DNA of 64,000 nt from Candidatus Accumulibacter necessarius (GCA_017302435.1 JAFLDL010000022.1:1-64000), one strand, 5' to 3'. Shown: positions 27,681 to 39,070, counted from the stretch's first letter. Notes: generated by a model not told the origin, from the sequence alone. Numbers and translations: made by a program.

Positions 27681-28248
27681 ATGTCACTCGCCAGCGCTCT
27701 ATTCACGGAAAGCCAGTCCCGCCTGTACCCCTGGCTGTTCGGCCAGCCCGAGCGCAACTTTCACCTGAGCGAACTGCGCCGCTTGACCGGGCTGGGCAGC
27801 GCCTCACTACAAAGGGAACTGAATCGACTCGCCGCAGCGGGCTTGGTGCACGCCGAGCGGGTTGGCAACCTTCGCCGTTTCCAGGCGAACTCTCTCAGTC
27901 CGGTCTACGACGAGCTGGTCAGTCTGACACGCAAGACACTGGGCGCCGAGCCCCTGTTGCGCGAGGCGTTGCAACCACTCGTCCCATCGCTGGAAGCAGC
28001 CTGGATATATGGCTCAGTCGCCAAGCGAACCGACACTGCGCAAAGCGACATCGACCTGATGCTGGTGGGCCACGACCTCCTGCTCAGCACCGTAATGGAA
28101 AAACTGCTTCCCCTCGAAGCCCAACTGGGGCGCAAGATCAACCCCTCCTGCTATACGCCGGCCGAATTCGACCGGCGGCGGGCCGAACCGGAGTCCTTCG
28201 TGAATCGTGTTCTGGCCCAGGACATCATCCCGCTGATCGGGCCGTCCC

Positions 28249-28271
<23 letters not shown>
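27681..28271 (+). CDS. HTH-MNT nucleotidyltransferase (antitoxin-like)
   Basis: A 196-residue protein. A winged helix comes first (about 1-90; FHLSELRRLTGLGSASLQRE). A minimal nucleotidyltransferase domain follows, with IYGSVAKRTDTAQSDIDLML (GS...DxD active site). Such MNT proteins act as antitoxins that modify and silence a HEPN RNase encoded next door, and here a HEPN-like gene overlaps by 23 bp. The fused DNA-binding domain suggests autoregulation through the palindrome touching the start codon. An alternative is a transcription factor with a nucleotide-sensing domain. Confidence 0.8.
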
Positions 28272-29080
<809 letters not shown>

Positions 29081-29081
<1 letters not shown>

Positions 29082-29104
29082 GAAGCTATTTTATATACTG
29101 TCCC
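29081..29104 (-). repeat. Family-A repeat (variant flank)
   Basis: GGAAGCTATTTTATATACTG followed by TCCC. It sits exactly where the gmd fragment ends and just before a PIN-domain fragment. Confidence 0.85.
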
Positions 29105-29137
29105 TTTTATTCCCACAATCGGCCTGGACCGCGCGTA

Positions 29138-29431
29138 TTGAAAGCTTCTGCCATTTCCTGCTTTGAAGTCGCCTGGTTGGCGCATCATGGCCGAATCGAC
29201 CTGCCATGTGCGGAAGAGGCATGGTTCGAAAAAGCCCTCGATGGTTCGGGCATCACGCTGTTGCCGATCACCGCACGCATTGCCCGCATTGCCGTTCAGC
29301 TACCTGAACACCATCGCGATCCCCAAGACCGACTGATTATCGCCACGGCACTGACGCACGGTGCCACACCCGTTTCCAGGCATGACAAGCTTCCACTGCA
29401 TGCCGAACTCGCCAGGCATCTGCTCCATTGA
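29138..29431 (+). pseudogene. VapC-type PIN-domain fragment, N-terminus missing
   Basis: The frame reads [17 protein letters not shown], then ITARIARIAVQLPEHHRDPQ and DRLIIATALTHGATPVSRHD. These are the middle and C-terminal acidic motifs of VapC RNases. The N-terminal DTN strand and the antitoxin gene are absent, apparently lost where the family-A repeat joined the gmd fragment. A TTG at 29138 could start translation, but the first catalytic Asp is gone. Confidence 0.8.
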
Positions 29432-29641
29432 GACCGCCAGTCGCGTCCTGGTCGCGGGCCTCACCAGCCAGAATCACCCGCCTGCCACACGCTCTATCCA
29501 CGTTGCAGAAAGACTCGAAGGCGGCCCAGCTGGCCCTTTCTTGCCAGCCATCTGCGACCATGTAGCCGGCCAGAGCAACGCGATTCGCGTCAGGGCTCGC
29601 GCAGCGCAAGCAGAGACCCCATGGACCACCCATCCACCCCC

Positions 29642-29665
29642 GTAGGAGCCCGATTCATCGGGCGA
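29642..29665 (+). repeat. Family-B REP
   Basis: Complete copy. Its GGGCGAATCAG edge is then reiterated in the tandem units that follow. Confidence 0.92.
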
Positions 29666-29725
29666 ATCAGGCCTCGGGCGAATCAGGCCTCTGGCGAGGC
29701 ATCAGGCGAGGCATCAGGCGAATGA
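29660..29725 (+). repeat. Short direct repeats growing out of a REP edge
   Basis: GGGCGAATCAGGCCTC occurs twice, then GGCGAGGCATCA twice, and then GGCGAATGAACC. The unit starts with the last bases of the family-B copy, suggesting slippage at the REP hairpin. Confidence 0.75.
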
Positions 29726-29734
29726 ACCAAATGA

Positions 29735-29808
29735 GAGGCCTCCCCGACGCCTGTCCCTCGGCGATGCCAGAACAAGCCCTCAATGATGCCTGGCGACCGG
29801 ATGCCTGA
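29735..29808 (+). pseudogene. DUF29 3' fragment
   Basis: The last 24 or so codons of a DUF29 gene. The text CTCAATGATG.CTGGC.ACC followed by GGATGCCTGA matches the end of the intact copy at 27160-27195, and homology continues about 170 bp beyond the stop. The 5' part is lost at the tandem repeats. Confidence 0.75.
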
Positions 29809-30183
29809 AGACACGCATAGCGACCAGCCGCCACCCGGCGCCGTCACTTCACCAGGCAGCCAAAGGCTTCCGCAGCCCCCCGCGGCGGTGTAGCGAGCCC
29901 GCACCGCAGGGCAATTGTCCAATCGTCTGCCAAGCCCGCAACACGCCAGCCTCAGGCGTTTTTTCCTGGTCGGCAACCATCGCCCAGAAAGCCCATGGGC
30001 GACCCTGTCTGCAGCGGCACACGAGGCTCGGCGCCGGCTCCACTGAGGGGACTGCTCGGCGCAACTGGCGACCCAGCCGCCCGGCGCCAGCAAGAAGCTC
30101 CCGATCGTGCTTAGCGTGTCGGCGCAAAAAGGAGAGCCGTCGTGGCCAGCGCAGGTTTTCAGGTCGTTGGTAGTCTGCGGGAA

Positions 30184-30200
30184 ATACCTATACTGTCCCC
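30184..30200 (-). repeat. Family-A repeat
   Basis: ATACCTATACTGTCCCC, followed by TTATTAGCC as at the 26351 copy; 32 bp before the UPF0175 gene. Confidence 0.8.
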
Positions 30201-30231
30201 TTATTAGCCTTATTAGCGGAGGCGGATTGCT

Positions 30232-30489
30232 ATGCAAAGCACCATTGAAATAGAGTGCCCACGGGAAATCTTGTTGGGTTTGCACCTGGACGCAGACCAA
30301 TTTGCCGAATTGGTCAAGGAGGAAGCCGCGATGGCCTTGTTTCGCGAGGGTCGCTTGTCGTCTGGCATGGCAGCAAACTGGCTTGGCATTCCGCGCGCCC
30401 ATTTCCTCTTGAAAGCGATGCAGACAGGTGGCGCAAACCTGTTGGAAGACAGCGATGACGACTTTCTCAGAGAGATTTCCTTGCTGTGA
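30232..30489 (+). CDS. UPF0175 family antitoxin-like protein
   Basis: An 85-residue UPF0175 protein. VKEEAAMALFREGRLSSGMA followed by WLGIPRAHFLL forms a helix-turn-helix-like region common to this family. It overlaps the downstream DUF3368 gene by 4 bp. UPF0175/DUF3368 pairs are recurrent two-gene modules treated as toxin-antitoxin systems, with UPF0175 as DNA-binding antitoxin. GGAGGCGGATTGCT precedes the ATG. Confidence 0.85.
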   Translation: MQSTIEIECPREILLGLHLDADQFAELVKEEAAMALFREGRLSSGMAANWLGIPRAHFLLKAMQTGGANLLEDSDDDFLREISLL

Positions 30490-30974
30490 TCGTTTTTTCC
30501 AATACCACGCCGTCTATTGCACTCGCCAGCATCGGGCAGTTGCATCTCCTGCCGCAGTTGTTCGCCAGGATGCGCGTTGCAGAATCGGTCATCGGCGAAT
30601 GCGCTGATGGCGGACGAATAGTTGTTCCCGCTTTGAGATCACTGGATTGGGTCATCCCCGTAGTAGATGAAGCGACATCGGGATTACCCGTCCTCCTCGA
30701 ACTGGATCGCCGAGAAAAGCAAACCATCATCCTGGCGAGGAAGTACGCCGCGCACAGAGTGATCATCGACGAGCGCCTGGGCCGCCGCATCGCCGAGTAT
30801 CTTGGATTGAACGTGACAGGCACGCTCGGTGTGCTTGCCAAAGCCAAGTCGGCTGGCCTGATCCCGCCATTCCATGAAGCCGCGCAAGCGATGCGACAAC
30901 AAGGCATCCACGACAATGCGGGGCTGATCAGTCGGGTTGCCCTGCACTTGGGCGAGGAACCCGGATCGAACTGA
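30486..30974 (+). CDS. DUF3368 PIN-like protein (putative toxin)
   Basis: A 162-residue PIN-like protein. The N-terminal VFSNTTPSIALASIGQLHLL has SNTTP where PIN RNases show the first Asp. The central DRREKQTIILARKY and VIIDERLGRRIAE carry acidic residues, and TGTLGVLAKAKSAGLIPP is typical of DUF3368. The first acidic residue is replaced (SNT), as is frequent in the family, so RNase activity is uncertain. A GTG start lies within the UPF0175 stop overlap. Confidence 0.82.
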   Translation: MIVFSNTTPSIALASIGQLHLLPQLFARMRVAESVIGECADGGRIVVPALRSLDWVIPVVDEATSGLPVLLELDRREKQTIILARKYAAHRVIIDERLGRRIAEYLGLNVTGTLGVLAKAKSAGLIPPFHEAAQAMRQQGIHDNAGLISRVALHLGEEPGSN

Positions 30975-31098
30975 ATGACCCGGGGGCCCCTTCTGTTGGC
31001 GCACTGCATGTAGGCCGCTGTTCGCTGCTGCTGTATCGATTTTCCAACCGCTTTCAACATGGCAGAATCACTCGCACCATTGAGATGAATCCAGCGAG

Positions 31099-31119
31099 GG
31101 TATTTCCTATACTCCCCCC
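31099..31119 (-). repeat. Degenerate family-A repeat
   Basis: GGTATTTCCTATACTCCCCC: the TGT of the core is lost into a C-run. Confidence 0.65.
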
Positions 31120-31255
31120 CCTATTTCCCCCAATGAAACGCGACTCACCATCGAGCCGCACGGCGGGATTCCGCACTTGCTCTGCTGAGCCATGCGCAGG
31201 CTGCAGGCAACATAACCCAGCTCCGTCGAGGTTCCCGAGGTGACTGTTCTCTCAA

Positions 31256-31276
31256 GGTATTTCATATACTGTCCCC
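31256..31276 (-). repeat. Family-A repeat (GGTATTTCATATACTGTCCC form)
   Basis: The last minus-oriented copy before the repeat-free EPS core. It abuts the broken IS66 transposase. Confidence 0.9.
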
Positions 31277-31330
31277 GTTTTTCCGGAGCGATGGCCCTTC
31301 CGACCACTCGGCCCAGCGACAGGCGCAGCC

Positions 31331-31681
31331 CTGGCGCAACTCAAGGCCTTGTGCGAACGCCACCAACACAGTCCCTTCGTCAAACTCGGCGAATTCTGCC
31401 GGGAGATGCTCAACGATTGGGAAGCGATCATCCGGCCGCTGCTCGACGCCAACCTGCCGCTCACCAACAATGCGGCCGAGCGTCTGTTGCGCCCCTTGGT
31501 CATTGCACGTAGCCTTAGCTTCGGTACCCGCAGCTAGCAAGGAACCCGAGCGTTTGCGCTGCCCGCCAGCATCGTCGATACTTGTCGCGCCGGGAAGGCG
31601 TCCGCCTGGGATTACCTCACCGCAGCCCTCCAGGCCGGCCGCACCGATGCCGCCTTTGCCCGCCATTTCAGTAGGGGGTGA
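31331..31681 (+). pseudogene. IS66-family transposase C-terminal remnant
   Basis: The frame gives LAQLKALCERHQHSPFVKLG, then NLPLTNNAAERLLRPLVIAR followed by SFGTRS, the conserved DDE C-terminus of IS66 TnpC. An in-frame TAG at about 31537 is followed by more of the same protein (TRAFALPASIVDTCRAG, SAWDYLTAALQAGR). The N-terminal two thirds and the tnpA/tnpB genes are missing; the left edge coincides with a family-A repeat. Confidence 0.85.
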
Positions 31682-31828
31682 TTGGTTACGTACCCACACC
31701 TTTCCAGCGGACTTGCGAACGGGTACGCAGATTTGAATTCCGCTGTAACACAGTCAACATGTCAAACCTAAAGCAACTCAAGGTTCAATTCTCCAAGATA
31801 CAAGAAAACAAGGTACGCCAGCGCAAGA

Positions 31829-33049
31829 ATGGTACGTAATATTCTATATCTGACCCTTTTCAATCTTGGTGGGCCTGTCATTATCTTTGTGTCGACGCCT
31901 CTCATCTCACGCGTATATACACCAGAGTCAATTGGCGAATATTACTATATCCTAACCGTAGCCACATTACTCTCCCTAGTAATTACCGGTTGTCTTTTTA
32001 ATGGCATATACGCAGAGAAAAGCTATCGTCGGGCCCAGCAAGTGTTTAGAGAGTGCGTTTCAATTAGCATTTCATTATCCCTAATGCTCCAACTTCTCTT
32101 ACTATGTGCAATAACAATACTTCTCATCCTTGGTTTGCCGACACCTGCGCTCGACTACATACTGCTAACACCGCTCGCTCTAGCTCTAGCTCTCACTCAA
32201 ACCGGCTATTCTCTACTATCTCGACTCCAACTCTACGATCTAAGTGGGAAACTATCCATTTTCCGTGCACTGGTCACAGTATCTGTTCAACTGGCTTTTG
32301 GAACGATACTAAGCGCGACGGCAACTACCCTAATCTTAACGACAATAGCCTGTGAGATACTTATATTTACACTGACGGCACGCCACGCACCGAGTTTCAT
32401 TACCGCACTTTCTAAAAAAAGGCATTTGTTGAGAGTTCCCAAGCGCTACAAGCAACACCTATCTTTTACAAAATATTTCCTTCCATCGCAACTGATTTCC
32501 GCGTCCGCTAACACACTCCCACTGGTGTTCCTGCGCGTATCCGAAAATATCAGCTTGCTTGGACTTTTCACCATGTTATTGCGTCTTACAATGGTGCCAG
32601 CAAACGCCGTAGGACAATCAATTCGATCTACCTACTGGAACTGGATACGCAGTCACGGCAAGAACCCATTCAATGCCGGCCTAATTTCATCACTTACGCT
32701 TCACCTAGCAGCCGCCATGCTGTCGATAGTCTATGCTCATTTATCTCCACACCTTCTGGAGGCATATCTCGGTCACAAATGGGCAGGCATCGACGCCCTA
32801 TTCCCTTTCGTTGCACTTTGGGTATTTTCCAGCCTCGCCAATGTGCCCCTAAGCGAATCAGTAAAATTTGGGCTTTCATCAAGACTGCTGCTAGTGGCAG
32901 AGCTATTTCTAGCAACTGGTAAGGCTGCGGTATTGGCTCTTACGCAAACCATTCCGCCTATTTCCTCCATTCAATTGTTTTGCATTGCTTCATGGAGCAT
33001 AAATATTATTATCTCAATTGCACTACTCATACAACTTAGAAGACTGTAG
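31829..33049 (+). CDS. Wzx-type oligosaccharide flippase
   Basis: A 406-residue hydrophobic protein with about 12 membrane segments and the MATE/PST-like start FNLGGPVIIFVSTPLISRVYTPESIG. It would flip lipid-linked repeat units across the inner membrane for Wzy polymerisation. It is the first gene of the AT-rich cassette. Base composition and codon use (many ATA, AGA, TTA codons) differ sharply from the GC-rich flanks, indicating acquisition from another source. Confidence 0.85.
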   Translation: MVRNILYLTLFNLGGPVIIFVSTPLISRVYTPESIGEYYYILTVATLLSLVITGCLFNGIYAEKSYRRAQQVFRECVSISISLSLMLQLLLLCAITILLILGLPTPALDYILLTPLALALALTQTGYSLLSRLQLYDLSGKLSIFRALVTVSVQLAFGTILSATATTLILTTIACEILIFTLTARHAPSFITALSKKRHLLRVPKRYKQHLSFTKYFLPSQLISASANTLPLVFLRVSENISLLGLFTMLLRLTMVPANAVGQSIRSTYWNWIRSHGKNPFNAGLISSLTLHLAAAMLSIVYAHLSPHLLEAYLGHKWAGIDALFPFVALWVFSSLANVPLSESVKFGLSSRLLLVAELFLATGKAAVLALTQTIPPISSIQLFCIASWSINIIISIALLIQLRRL

Positions 33050-33052
33050 ATC

Positions 33053-33577
33053 ATGCAGAGAATACACATGCTGTTTAACCTATTTGTCTTCTTCGCGTTT
33101 GGCGGCAATGCATATGCACGCCGAATTGGCGTACAGTTAGGATCGGATTGCCGGATCTATACCAGGCATTTCGGATCAGAACCCTATCTAATTAGTATTG
33201 GGAACCATGTAACAATCACACAGACTGTCCGCTTTGTAACGCATGATGGCGCAGCGTGGCTTGTATCCGATGCACATGGCCGTCGTTACCGCTATGGGCG
33301 GATATTTATAGGTTCTAACGTATTTGTCGGACTAGGCGCGATTCTTATGCCAGGAATCACAATCGGCGACAATTGCATCGTTGCCGCAGGCTCCGTGGTA
33401 ACAAAAGACGTTCCGCCAAACAGCATCGTAGCCGGAGTCCCTGCAAGGATAATATCCGACTTTAGAATTTACAGGGATCGCGCTCTATCAGAATATATCT
33501 CAGAAGACTACTTTAGTGCGCATGGCGGGTTGACTCGTCAATCAATCGAGAGAATTTGTCCAAAGCCCCCTGTATGA
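33053..33577 (+). CDS. Hexapeptide-repeat (LbetaH) acyltransferase
   Basis: A 174-residue left-handed beta-helix transferase. [20 protein letters not shown] contains the catalytic His region, and the C-terminal [20 protein letters not shown] plus [20 protein letters not shown] is the CoA-binding signature of the xenobiotic / WbbJ acetyltransferases. It probably O-acetylates a sugar of the EPS repeat unit. It overlaps the start of the following polymerase gene by 4 bp. Confidence 0.82.
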   Translation: MQRIHMLFNLFVFFAFGGNAYARRIGVQLGSDCRIYTRHFGSEPYLISIGNHVTITQTVRFVTHDGAAWLVSDAHGRRYRYGRIFIGSNVFVGLGAILMPGITIGDNCIVAAGSVVTKDVPPNSIVAGVPARIISDFRIYRDRALSEYISEDYFSAHGGLTRQSIERICPKPPV

Positions 33578-34752
33578 AGACATCTAATCTCATTAGATTT
33601 TTCCTAGTGGCTTACACTATAGTTGGCCTTTCTGCTAGCGCCAACCCGGCAATTTCATACTTAGCCGCACCATCCGCATTTGCTTGCGTCCTTCTCTTGC
33701 TTGCAACGTCACGCGTCCAGCATATATGGCTTAAACAATACGCAGTACTTATTATATTTATGGGCATGTCATGGGTCATGCCTCTCACCTTCGAATTTGG
33801 GCTAATAGGAAACTACATCACAGCTGTCTTCGGAGCTATGGCATTTGCACTCGCCTACAGTCACGGAATTATTCGTGAGCGAGAATTGCTTTTGCTCCTC
33901 TCCACTCCAGCCATTGCTAACCTCTTTGCGTACTTACTTGACATCAATCTAACGGAGACCGTTTACCAAATTGATTCCGAGCAAGCCAGCTCACGCTTTT
34001 CCGGCTTTCTCGGGAACAGCAACCTACTAGCGACCGCATTGGCACTGCCCCCATTTATTCATGTCCTCTTTACTTCGTCTAGGGCCCTACCCGTTTCCGC
34101 ATCTCACATCGTGACCAATATCGCCATTCTAGCCTTTGGAGTAGCCGTTACGGGCTCGAGAAAATCACTACTCTTTTTTGCGGTGTACTTTATTACGATC
34201 ACTCTTATATACATTTACTCTCGAATAGCTTCCAATCGCTCGCTCGTCACTTTGCTGCTATCGACCATAGGCATTTTAATTTTGTATTCCCAGATAGGGG
34301 AAATAGTGGATTTTGACGAAATTCATTCCATCAACAGGCTTGTTCTCGCCTTCGATAGGGGTGGTGAAGAATCACTGAACGAACGAAGGCTGCTGATTGA
34401 AAAGGGTCCAGATCTATTTCTCGATGCACCGATATTTGGCCATGGCATGGGCCAATTCAGGGAACTCTCGGGCATGGGAGTTTACTCACACAACAACTTC
34501 ATTGAAGTCTTGGTGAATCAGGGCCTGATTGGAATTTGTCTCTACTATGGATTATTGGCGCACGCGATATACATAATATTTCGACGTAGCAGAACCTTGC
34601 TACCAGTTTTTTGCTTACCGATTATTATTTTTTCCACCGACATGACAGGGGTTTCTTATCTAGATAGAAACTCGCAAATTGTATATTTACTAGTGTTGTG
34701 TGTTGCTTACGCAAGACGCGACAGAAGTCACTCAATAGCCAGAATGACTTAG
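33574..34752 (+). CDS. O-antigen ligase / Wzy-type polymerase
   Basis: A 392-residue membrane protein with about 10 segments. [20 protein letters not shown] and the large periplasmic loop ending [20 protein letters not shown] followed by [14 protein letters not shown] are typical of the O-antigen ligase / polymerase superfamily. Given wzx and glycosyltransferases alongside, Wzy polymerase is the likely role. ATGA overlaps the acetyltransferase stop. An IS inserted so close to the 3' end that the first IS base is the last base of the TAG stop; the original stop was also TAG. Confidence 0.82.
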   Translation: MKTSNLIRFFLVAYTIVGLSASANPAISYLAAPSAFACVLLLLATSRVQHIWLKQYAVLIIFMGMSWVMPLTFEFGLIGNYITAVFGAMAFALAYSHGIIRERELLLLLSTPAIANLFAYLLDINLTETVYQIDSEQASSRFSGFLGNSNLLATALALPPFIHVLFTSSRALPVSASHIVTNIAILAFGVAVTGSRKSLLFFAVYFITITLIYIYSRIASNRSLVTLLLSTIGILILYSQIGEIVDFDEIHSINRLVLAFDRGGEESLNERRLLIEKGPDLFLDAPIFGHGMGQFRELSGMGVYSHNNFIEVLVNQGLIGICLYYGLLAHAIYIIFRRSRTLLPVFCLPIIIFSTDMTGVSYLDRNSQIVYLLVLCVAYARRDRSHSIARMT

Positions 34753-35965
34753 GAACCACTGATTTAATCGCCGTATATCCGTATGGTATAATCTGGACAT
34801 CTCAACTCACCCCGAGTAGCGCGATGAAGCAGATCAGTTTTTCGCAAGTGGAGTTTGCGGGCAAGAAGCGGATGACGCGTCGAGAAGTGTTCCTTACTGA
34901 AATGGAGGAGGCGATTGCGTGGGGCGAGGTACCGGGGGTGATCGAACCGCACTATCCGAAAGGCAACAGTGTCCCCCGCCGGCGGGTCTGGAGCGGATGC
35001 TGAGGGTGTATCTGGTGCAGCAATGGTACAACCTTTCGGATGAGGGCGTGGCGGATGCGATCACCGACAGCCAGGCGTTGCGCGGGTTCGTCGGGATCGA
35101 CCTGTCGCGGGAAGCGGCACCGGATGCGACAACGCTACTGCAGTTCCGGCACCTGCTGGAGAAACATGAACTGACGAAGAAGGTATTCGGGGCGATCAAT
35201 GGCAAATTGTCTGCCACAGGCTTGATGATGCGGGAAGGGACGATCGCGGACGCCACGCTTCTTGCCGCAGCGCCGTCGGTCAAGAATGAGGCCCAGGCTC
35301 GCGACCCGAAGATGCACCAGACCAGGAAGGGTAACCAGTGGTACTTCGGCATGAAGGCTGATATTGGTGTTGATGCCGAAAGCGGATTGGTGCACACGGT
35401 GGTGGGCATGGCAGCGAACGTCGCGGACGTGACCCCGACCGGGGCGATTCTGCACGACGAAGAGAAGACGGCGTATCTGGATGCGGGCTATACCGGTGTC
35501 GAGAAGCGGGAAGAACTGAAGGAGCGGGACATTGACTGTGGCAGGTCGCCATGAAGCGTGGCAAGCTCAAGGCTGTGCCGGAAGACCGCGTGTTGAGTCA
35601 GCTGCTGCGCAAGCTGGAATCAGTGAAAGCCAGCATCCAGTCGAAAGTCGAGCACCCTTTCCACATCGTGAACAACCTGTTCCACTTCAGGAAGGTGCGT
35701 TACAAAGGCTTGGCCAAGAACACGGCGCAACTCCAAACCCTGTGGCCTGGCCAACCTGTTGATCGCCAAGCGGCGGCTCTTGGCGCTCAACAGCCAAGTT
35801 GCACCTTGATGAACGACCAACGCCCGGAAGCGGGTGAAACAAGGTCGAGAACCACACCGGATCGACCAAATCGGATGATGTAATCATGACCAGTCGGGTG
35901 TGGCACGGCCGCTGCCGGCTTCGGGTTGGCGGGTGTGTCGAAAAGGTGTGTTAATCAGCGGTTCC
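34752..35965 (+). mobile_element. IS5-type insertion sequence, decayed
   Basis: A 1214-bp element with ends GGAACCACTGATTTAA (left) and TTAATCAGCGGTTCC (right), imperfect inverted repeats, and a flanking TTA direct duplication (34749-34751 and 35966-35968). It inserted at the stop codon of the wzy gene. The transposase is frameshifted. Confidence 0.85.
34824..35809 (+). pseudogene. IS5-family transposase with several frameshifts
   Basis: Pieces in three frames: MKQISFSQVEFAGKKRMTRR ... VIEPHYPKG (from 34824), then PAGLERMLRVYLVQQWYNLS ... GTIADATLLAAAPSVKNEA and KADIGVDAESGLVHTV (to about 35545), then FHIVNNLFHFRKVRYKGLAK. The tail LIAKRRLLALNSQVAP is in yet another frame, ending at 35809. 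This is an IS5-group DDE transposase. At least three indels inactivate it. Confidence 0.88.
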
Positions 35966-36247
35966 TTAGCGATTTATTGTTTCCAATGCATTTTTCGAAG
36001 GAGCAAGTGCTATTAGCAGGGCCGTCAGCCGCAATACCAGGTGGTTGTATGTTACGCATTTAATTATACTAATCGGACTTGCCGGCCATTGCGAGCCGTA
36101 TCGCCATTTACAATCTACCCGAGACCAATTCAATCAACCTGTGCCGTTGCTGGCTGACACAGCTGGGCGGTTATTTTCCGGCCATCCAAACAGCGAACCT
36201 CGCCCGCGTGATGGATCGATTAAGCACTGTATATATTTGCTACTGGA
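35966..36247. other. AT-rich intergenic, no gene seen
   Basis: The original wzy-glycosyltransferase spacer. Short frames here show no family features. A promoter for the following genes may have been supplied here or by the IS. Confidence 0.4.
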
Positions 36248-37381
36248 ATGACTATGCTAAATCAATCTTTAAAGAGCGACACAATCCGAGTGCTTTGCTT
36301 TACAGATAATATGGGGTCCGGCGGCGCGCAAAGACAGCTTTCGTACCTTGCCATTCTCTTGAAGAGGAAAGGCTACGACGTCACCGTGGCAACTTACAGC
36401 GCTGGGAATTTCTTTCTTCCGACACTAACTGAACATGAAATACCCATAATTCAGATTTCTGCGAAATCCAAGCTTGCTAGAATTGTGTCCTTTCTTAGGA
36501 TTACAACTAGCATCAAGCCAAATGCTGTTATTGCATTCCAGGAAACACCTTCTTTCATGGCCGAAGTATCGTCGATTTTTTGCAAATCCTATACTCTTAT
36601 CGTAAGTGAGAGACAAACAATCCCCATTGAAAAGCTGCCTCGAATGCTTCGGTTTTTCAAGTTCTTTCATCGCTTCGCTGACTCCATCACATCTAACTCA
36701 CATACCAATCACGATCAACTGATATCTCTCCATCCCGAATATAAAAACAAGGTCACTGTTATTTATAACACCGTAGACCTGAAGCGATTTTATCCGAAAC
36801 TCCACGCAAAAATTGTTGGGCGTGTCATTCGCCTTGTAGTTCTCGCCAGCCATAAGCCGCAGAAAAACTTCGCGGCTCTTGCTTTAGCACTTAGTCACCT
36901 TCATCAAGAAGGAGGGCTACCTTCCTTCCACGTCGATTGGTACGGTGACGAGGCACCTGGCTGTCTCGCTGTCAATCTGGCATTGGCAGAAAAGCTCGGC
37001 CTCGAAAAAATTTTGACTCTCTATTCAGCAACGGAGGATGTGCCGCAAGTGCTAGGTGATTCGGACGCACTAATTCACCCAGCGCTGTGGGAAGGTCTTC
37101 CGAATTCGGTTTGTGAGGCATTGGCCAGTGGATGCCCTGTTCTGATGGGTGACGTTTGCGACGCGCGAGAACTAGTTACCGAGGGGGTCAATGGTTTTCT
37201 ATTTGATCCAACATCGTCGGAGAGTATTGCTTCGTCGATTCGCGGATTTTTGCTTTTGTCTCCAGAGCGTCTGGCTGATATGCGCGTTCAAGCCAGACTA
37301 CGCGCTGAACAACTTTTCGACGAATCTCGGTTTATATCTAGTTATGAGAACTTGTTGCGACAAGTAGAGACAACTCGATGA
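36248..37381 (+). CDS. GT4-family glycosyltransferase
   Basis: A 377-residue GT-B retaining transferase. The N-terminal donor-site loop is [20 protein letters not shown]. The C-terminal domain has [20 protein letters not shown] and the GT4 motif [20 protein letters not shown], with the E-x7-E pair for the nucleotide sugar. It adds one sugar of the EPS repeat; donor and linkage cannot be read. AT-rich like its neighbours. It overlaps the next gene by 4 bp. Confidence 0.88.
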   Translation: MTMLNQSLKSDTIRVLCFTDNMGSGGAQRQLSYLAILLKRKGYDVTVATYSAGNFFLPTLTEHEIPIIQISAKSKLARIVSFLRITTSIKPNAVIAFQETPSFMAEVSSIFCKSYTLIVSERQTIPIEKLPRMLRFFKFFHRFADSITSNSHTNHDQLISLHPEYKNKVTVIYNTVDLKRFYPKLHAKIVGRVIRLVVLASHKPQKNFAALALALSHLHQEGGLPSFHVDWYGDEAPGCLAVNLALAEKLGLEKILTLYSATEDVPQVLGDSDALIHPALWEGLPNSVCEALASGCPVLMGDVCDARELVTEGVNGFLFDPTSSESIASSIRGFLLLSPERLADMRVQARLRAEQLFDESRFISSYENLLRQVETTR

Positions 37382-37974
37382 AGGCTATCTACAACTATCT
37401 GTTTTATCTTTCAAGGATATTGAGGCGACTTCATCTATTAGTCGCACGTCCGCGCTTCGCATCCCATGGGGCTAACTTTATTTTTGACCCGGGCGGGACT
37501 TATACATTCGAGAGAATATATGTTGGGAACGATGTATATATCGGTCCCAATTGCACTCTCCTTGCAGCGGATTCATTCATTCATATTGGGGATAAGGTTA
37601 TGTTTGGACCAGGCGTTTGTGTTATTGCAGGAAATCATCGGATTGATTTGCCTGGACGCTTTATGAGAGACATCCAGCGCCACGAGAAGCTTGCCGCAAA
37701 TGATCGAGGAATCACTATCGCCGAAGATGTTTGGATAGGGGCGAACGCCATTATCCTGGACGGGGTGGAAGTGGGAAGAGGTGCGGTAATTGCCGCGGGC
37801 TCAGTAGTTACATCCTCTGTTCCGCCATATGCGATAACAGCCGGAGTTCCAGCGAAGCGAATTCGGTCGCGTTGGGACTTCAATACAATAATACAGCACG
37901 AACAGACACTCTATCCACCCAGCCTTCAGCTGGCCGAGGATGTTATTAGAAGGGCACAGACAGAAATTGATTAA
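37378..37974 (+). CDS. LbetaH acetyltransferase (maltose/serine acetyltransferase-like)
   Basis: A 198-residue hexapeptide-repeat protein. It shows [20 protein letters not shown] with the catalytic His, then [20 protein letters not shown] and [20 protein letters not shown] with the CoA-site VPAKRI. It is a probable O-acetyltransferase for the EPS. It overlaps genes on both sides by a few bases, typical for this cassette. Confidence 0.85.
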   Translation: MKAIYNYLFYLSRILRRLHLLVARPRFASHGANFIFDPGGTYTFERIYVGNDVYIGPNCTLLAADSFIHIGDKVMFGPGVCVIAGNHRIDLPGRFMRDIQRHEKLAANDRGITIAEDVWIGANAIILDGVEVGRGAVIAAGSVVTSSVPPYAITAGVPAKRIRSRWDFNTIIQHEQTLYPPSLQLAEDVIRRAQTEID

Positions 37975-39070
37975 GGTCGGTCTAGTGTCCCCATTACCTC
38001 CGCCATCCGGGGGAATCGCCCAGTGGTCGTATCTTGTTTTGCAAGAGGCTGCTCATAAGAGGGCTATCAATTTCTCTCATATTGATAGCTCGCAACCTGG
38101 GCGGCATCTTTCAGGTACTGGTGCTATTCGTAGGGCAGTCGCTGGAATGGTAGTTTTGTTTCGAGTCGTTCCTAAAATATTCGCCGCGCTTTTTCGCCAG
38201 CTGGACGTACTACATCTAACTACTTCTGGGCATTTTGGACTAATTAGAGATCTCGTTATTATTTGGTTGGCTCGCCTATTCAGGTGCCCTGTCGTATACC
38301 ACTTGCACTACGGTCGCATACCAGCAATAGTGGATTCCCGCAACTGGGAATGGTATATCCAAAGACTCTGCGTTAAGCTGAGCAATGGAGTAATTGCAAT
38401 TGATATGATCACCAAGCAGTGTCTTGATGCCGCAATCAAGGATAGCGCACCGATATATTACATTCCAAATCCTGTCGACATCAGCGCTACAAATAGCGAA
38501 GCATCATCTTTTAAGGAACAACATCGTCTAGATTTTCGCTATGCCCTCTATTTAGGCTGGGTTATCCCGACCAAAGGTATTGAAGAGCTGATTCTAGCTT
38601 GGAATACAACGCACCATAGCAATATGCGTCTAGTTGTTGCGGGTCCTTTTGATCCAGCCTATTTAGCCAGACTTTCGGCCTTGGTTACAGATACCTCAAT
38701 CGATTTCATTGGGGAAGTTGATCATGATCGGGCGATGTTCATATTGTCGAAAGCTGAGTTCTTGATCCTGCCGAGCTATAGCGAAGGGTTTCCAAATGTA
38801 ATATTGGAAGCGATGGCTCTTCGACGTGCGGTTTTATCTACATCCGTCGGGGCAATTCCTGACATACTGTCCGGCGGTTGTGGATTAGTGGTGGAGCCGC
38901 GCAGCGCGGAAGCCCTAGGTCCACCGCTGCAAAAGCTTATCGACGATCCGATATACACAACTTTGCTCGGCCTGAATGGTTTTGAACGGTGCAAAAATAC
39001 GTACGACATTGATACGGTATTTGACATGTATCTCGACGTTTGGAATTCGCTAGCAAGTTGGAAGAGATAA
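37940..39070 (+). CDS. GT4-family glycosyltransferase
   Basis: A 376-residue GT-B transferase with [20 protein letters not shown] at the N-terminus, [20 protein letters not shown] and the GT4 C-terminal motif [20 protein letters not shown]. The ATG at 37940 overlaps the acetyltransferase by 35 bp. A TTG at 37967, nine codons later, would leave 8 bp of overlap and start closer to the conserved core. Donor sugar unknown. Confidence 0.86.
   Translation: MLLEGHRQKLIKVGLVSPLPPPSGGIAQWSYLVLQEAAHKRAINFSHIDSSQPGRHLSGTGAIRRAVAGMVVLFRVVPKIFAALFRQLDVLHLTTSGHFGLIRDLVIIWLARLFRCPVVYHLHYGRIPAIVDSRNWEWYIQRLCVKLSNGVIAIDMITKQCLDAAIKDSAPIYYIPNPVDISATNSEASSFKEQHRLDFRYALYLGWVIPTKGIEELILAWNTTHHSNMRLVVAGPFDPAYLARLSALVTDTSIDFIGEVDHDRAMFILSKAEFLILPSYSEGFPNVILEAMALRRAVLSTSVGAIPDILSGGCGLVVEPRSAEALGPPLQKLIDDPIYTTLLGLNGFERCKNTYDIDTVFDMYLDVWNSLASWKR

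Larger units (their letters stand above)
29432..30231. other. Repeat-rich spacer with DUF29 relic
   Basis: An 800-bp stretch without an intact gene. It holds a family-B REP (29642), short tandem units, a DUF29 3' fragment with its flank and a family-A repeat (30184). Nothing recognisable is seen at 29432-29640 or 30000-30180. Confidence 0.5.
30975..31330. other. Intergenic with two family-A repeats
   Basis: No gene seen. Holds a degenerate family-A copy (31099) and a full extended copy (31256) directly before the IS66 remnant. Confidence 0.5.

Noticed and set aside
30467-31060. A 197-codon minus-strand frame over DUF3368
   Set aside because: Antisense shadow; the plus-strand UPF0175/DUF3368 pair explains the region.
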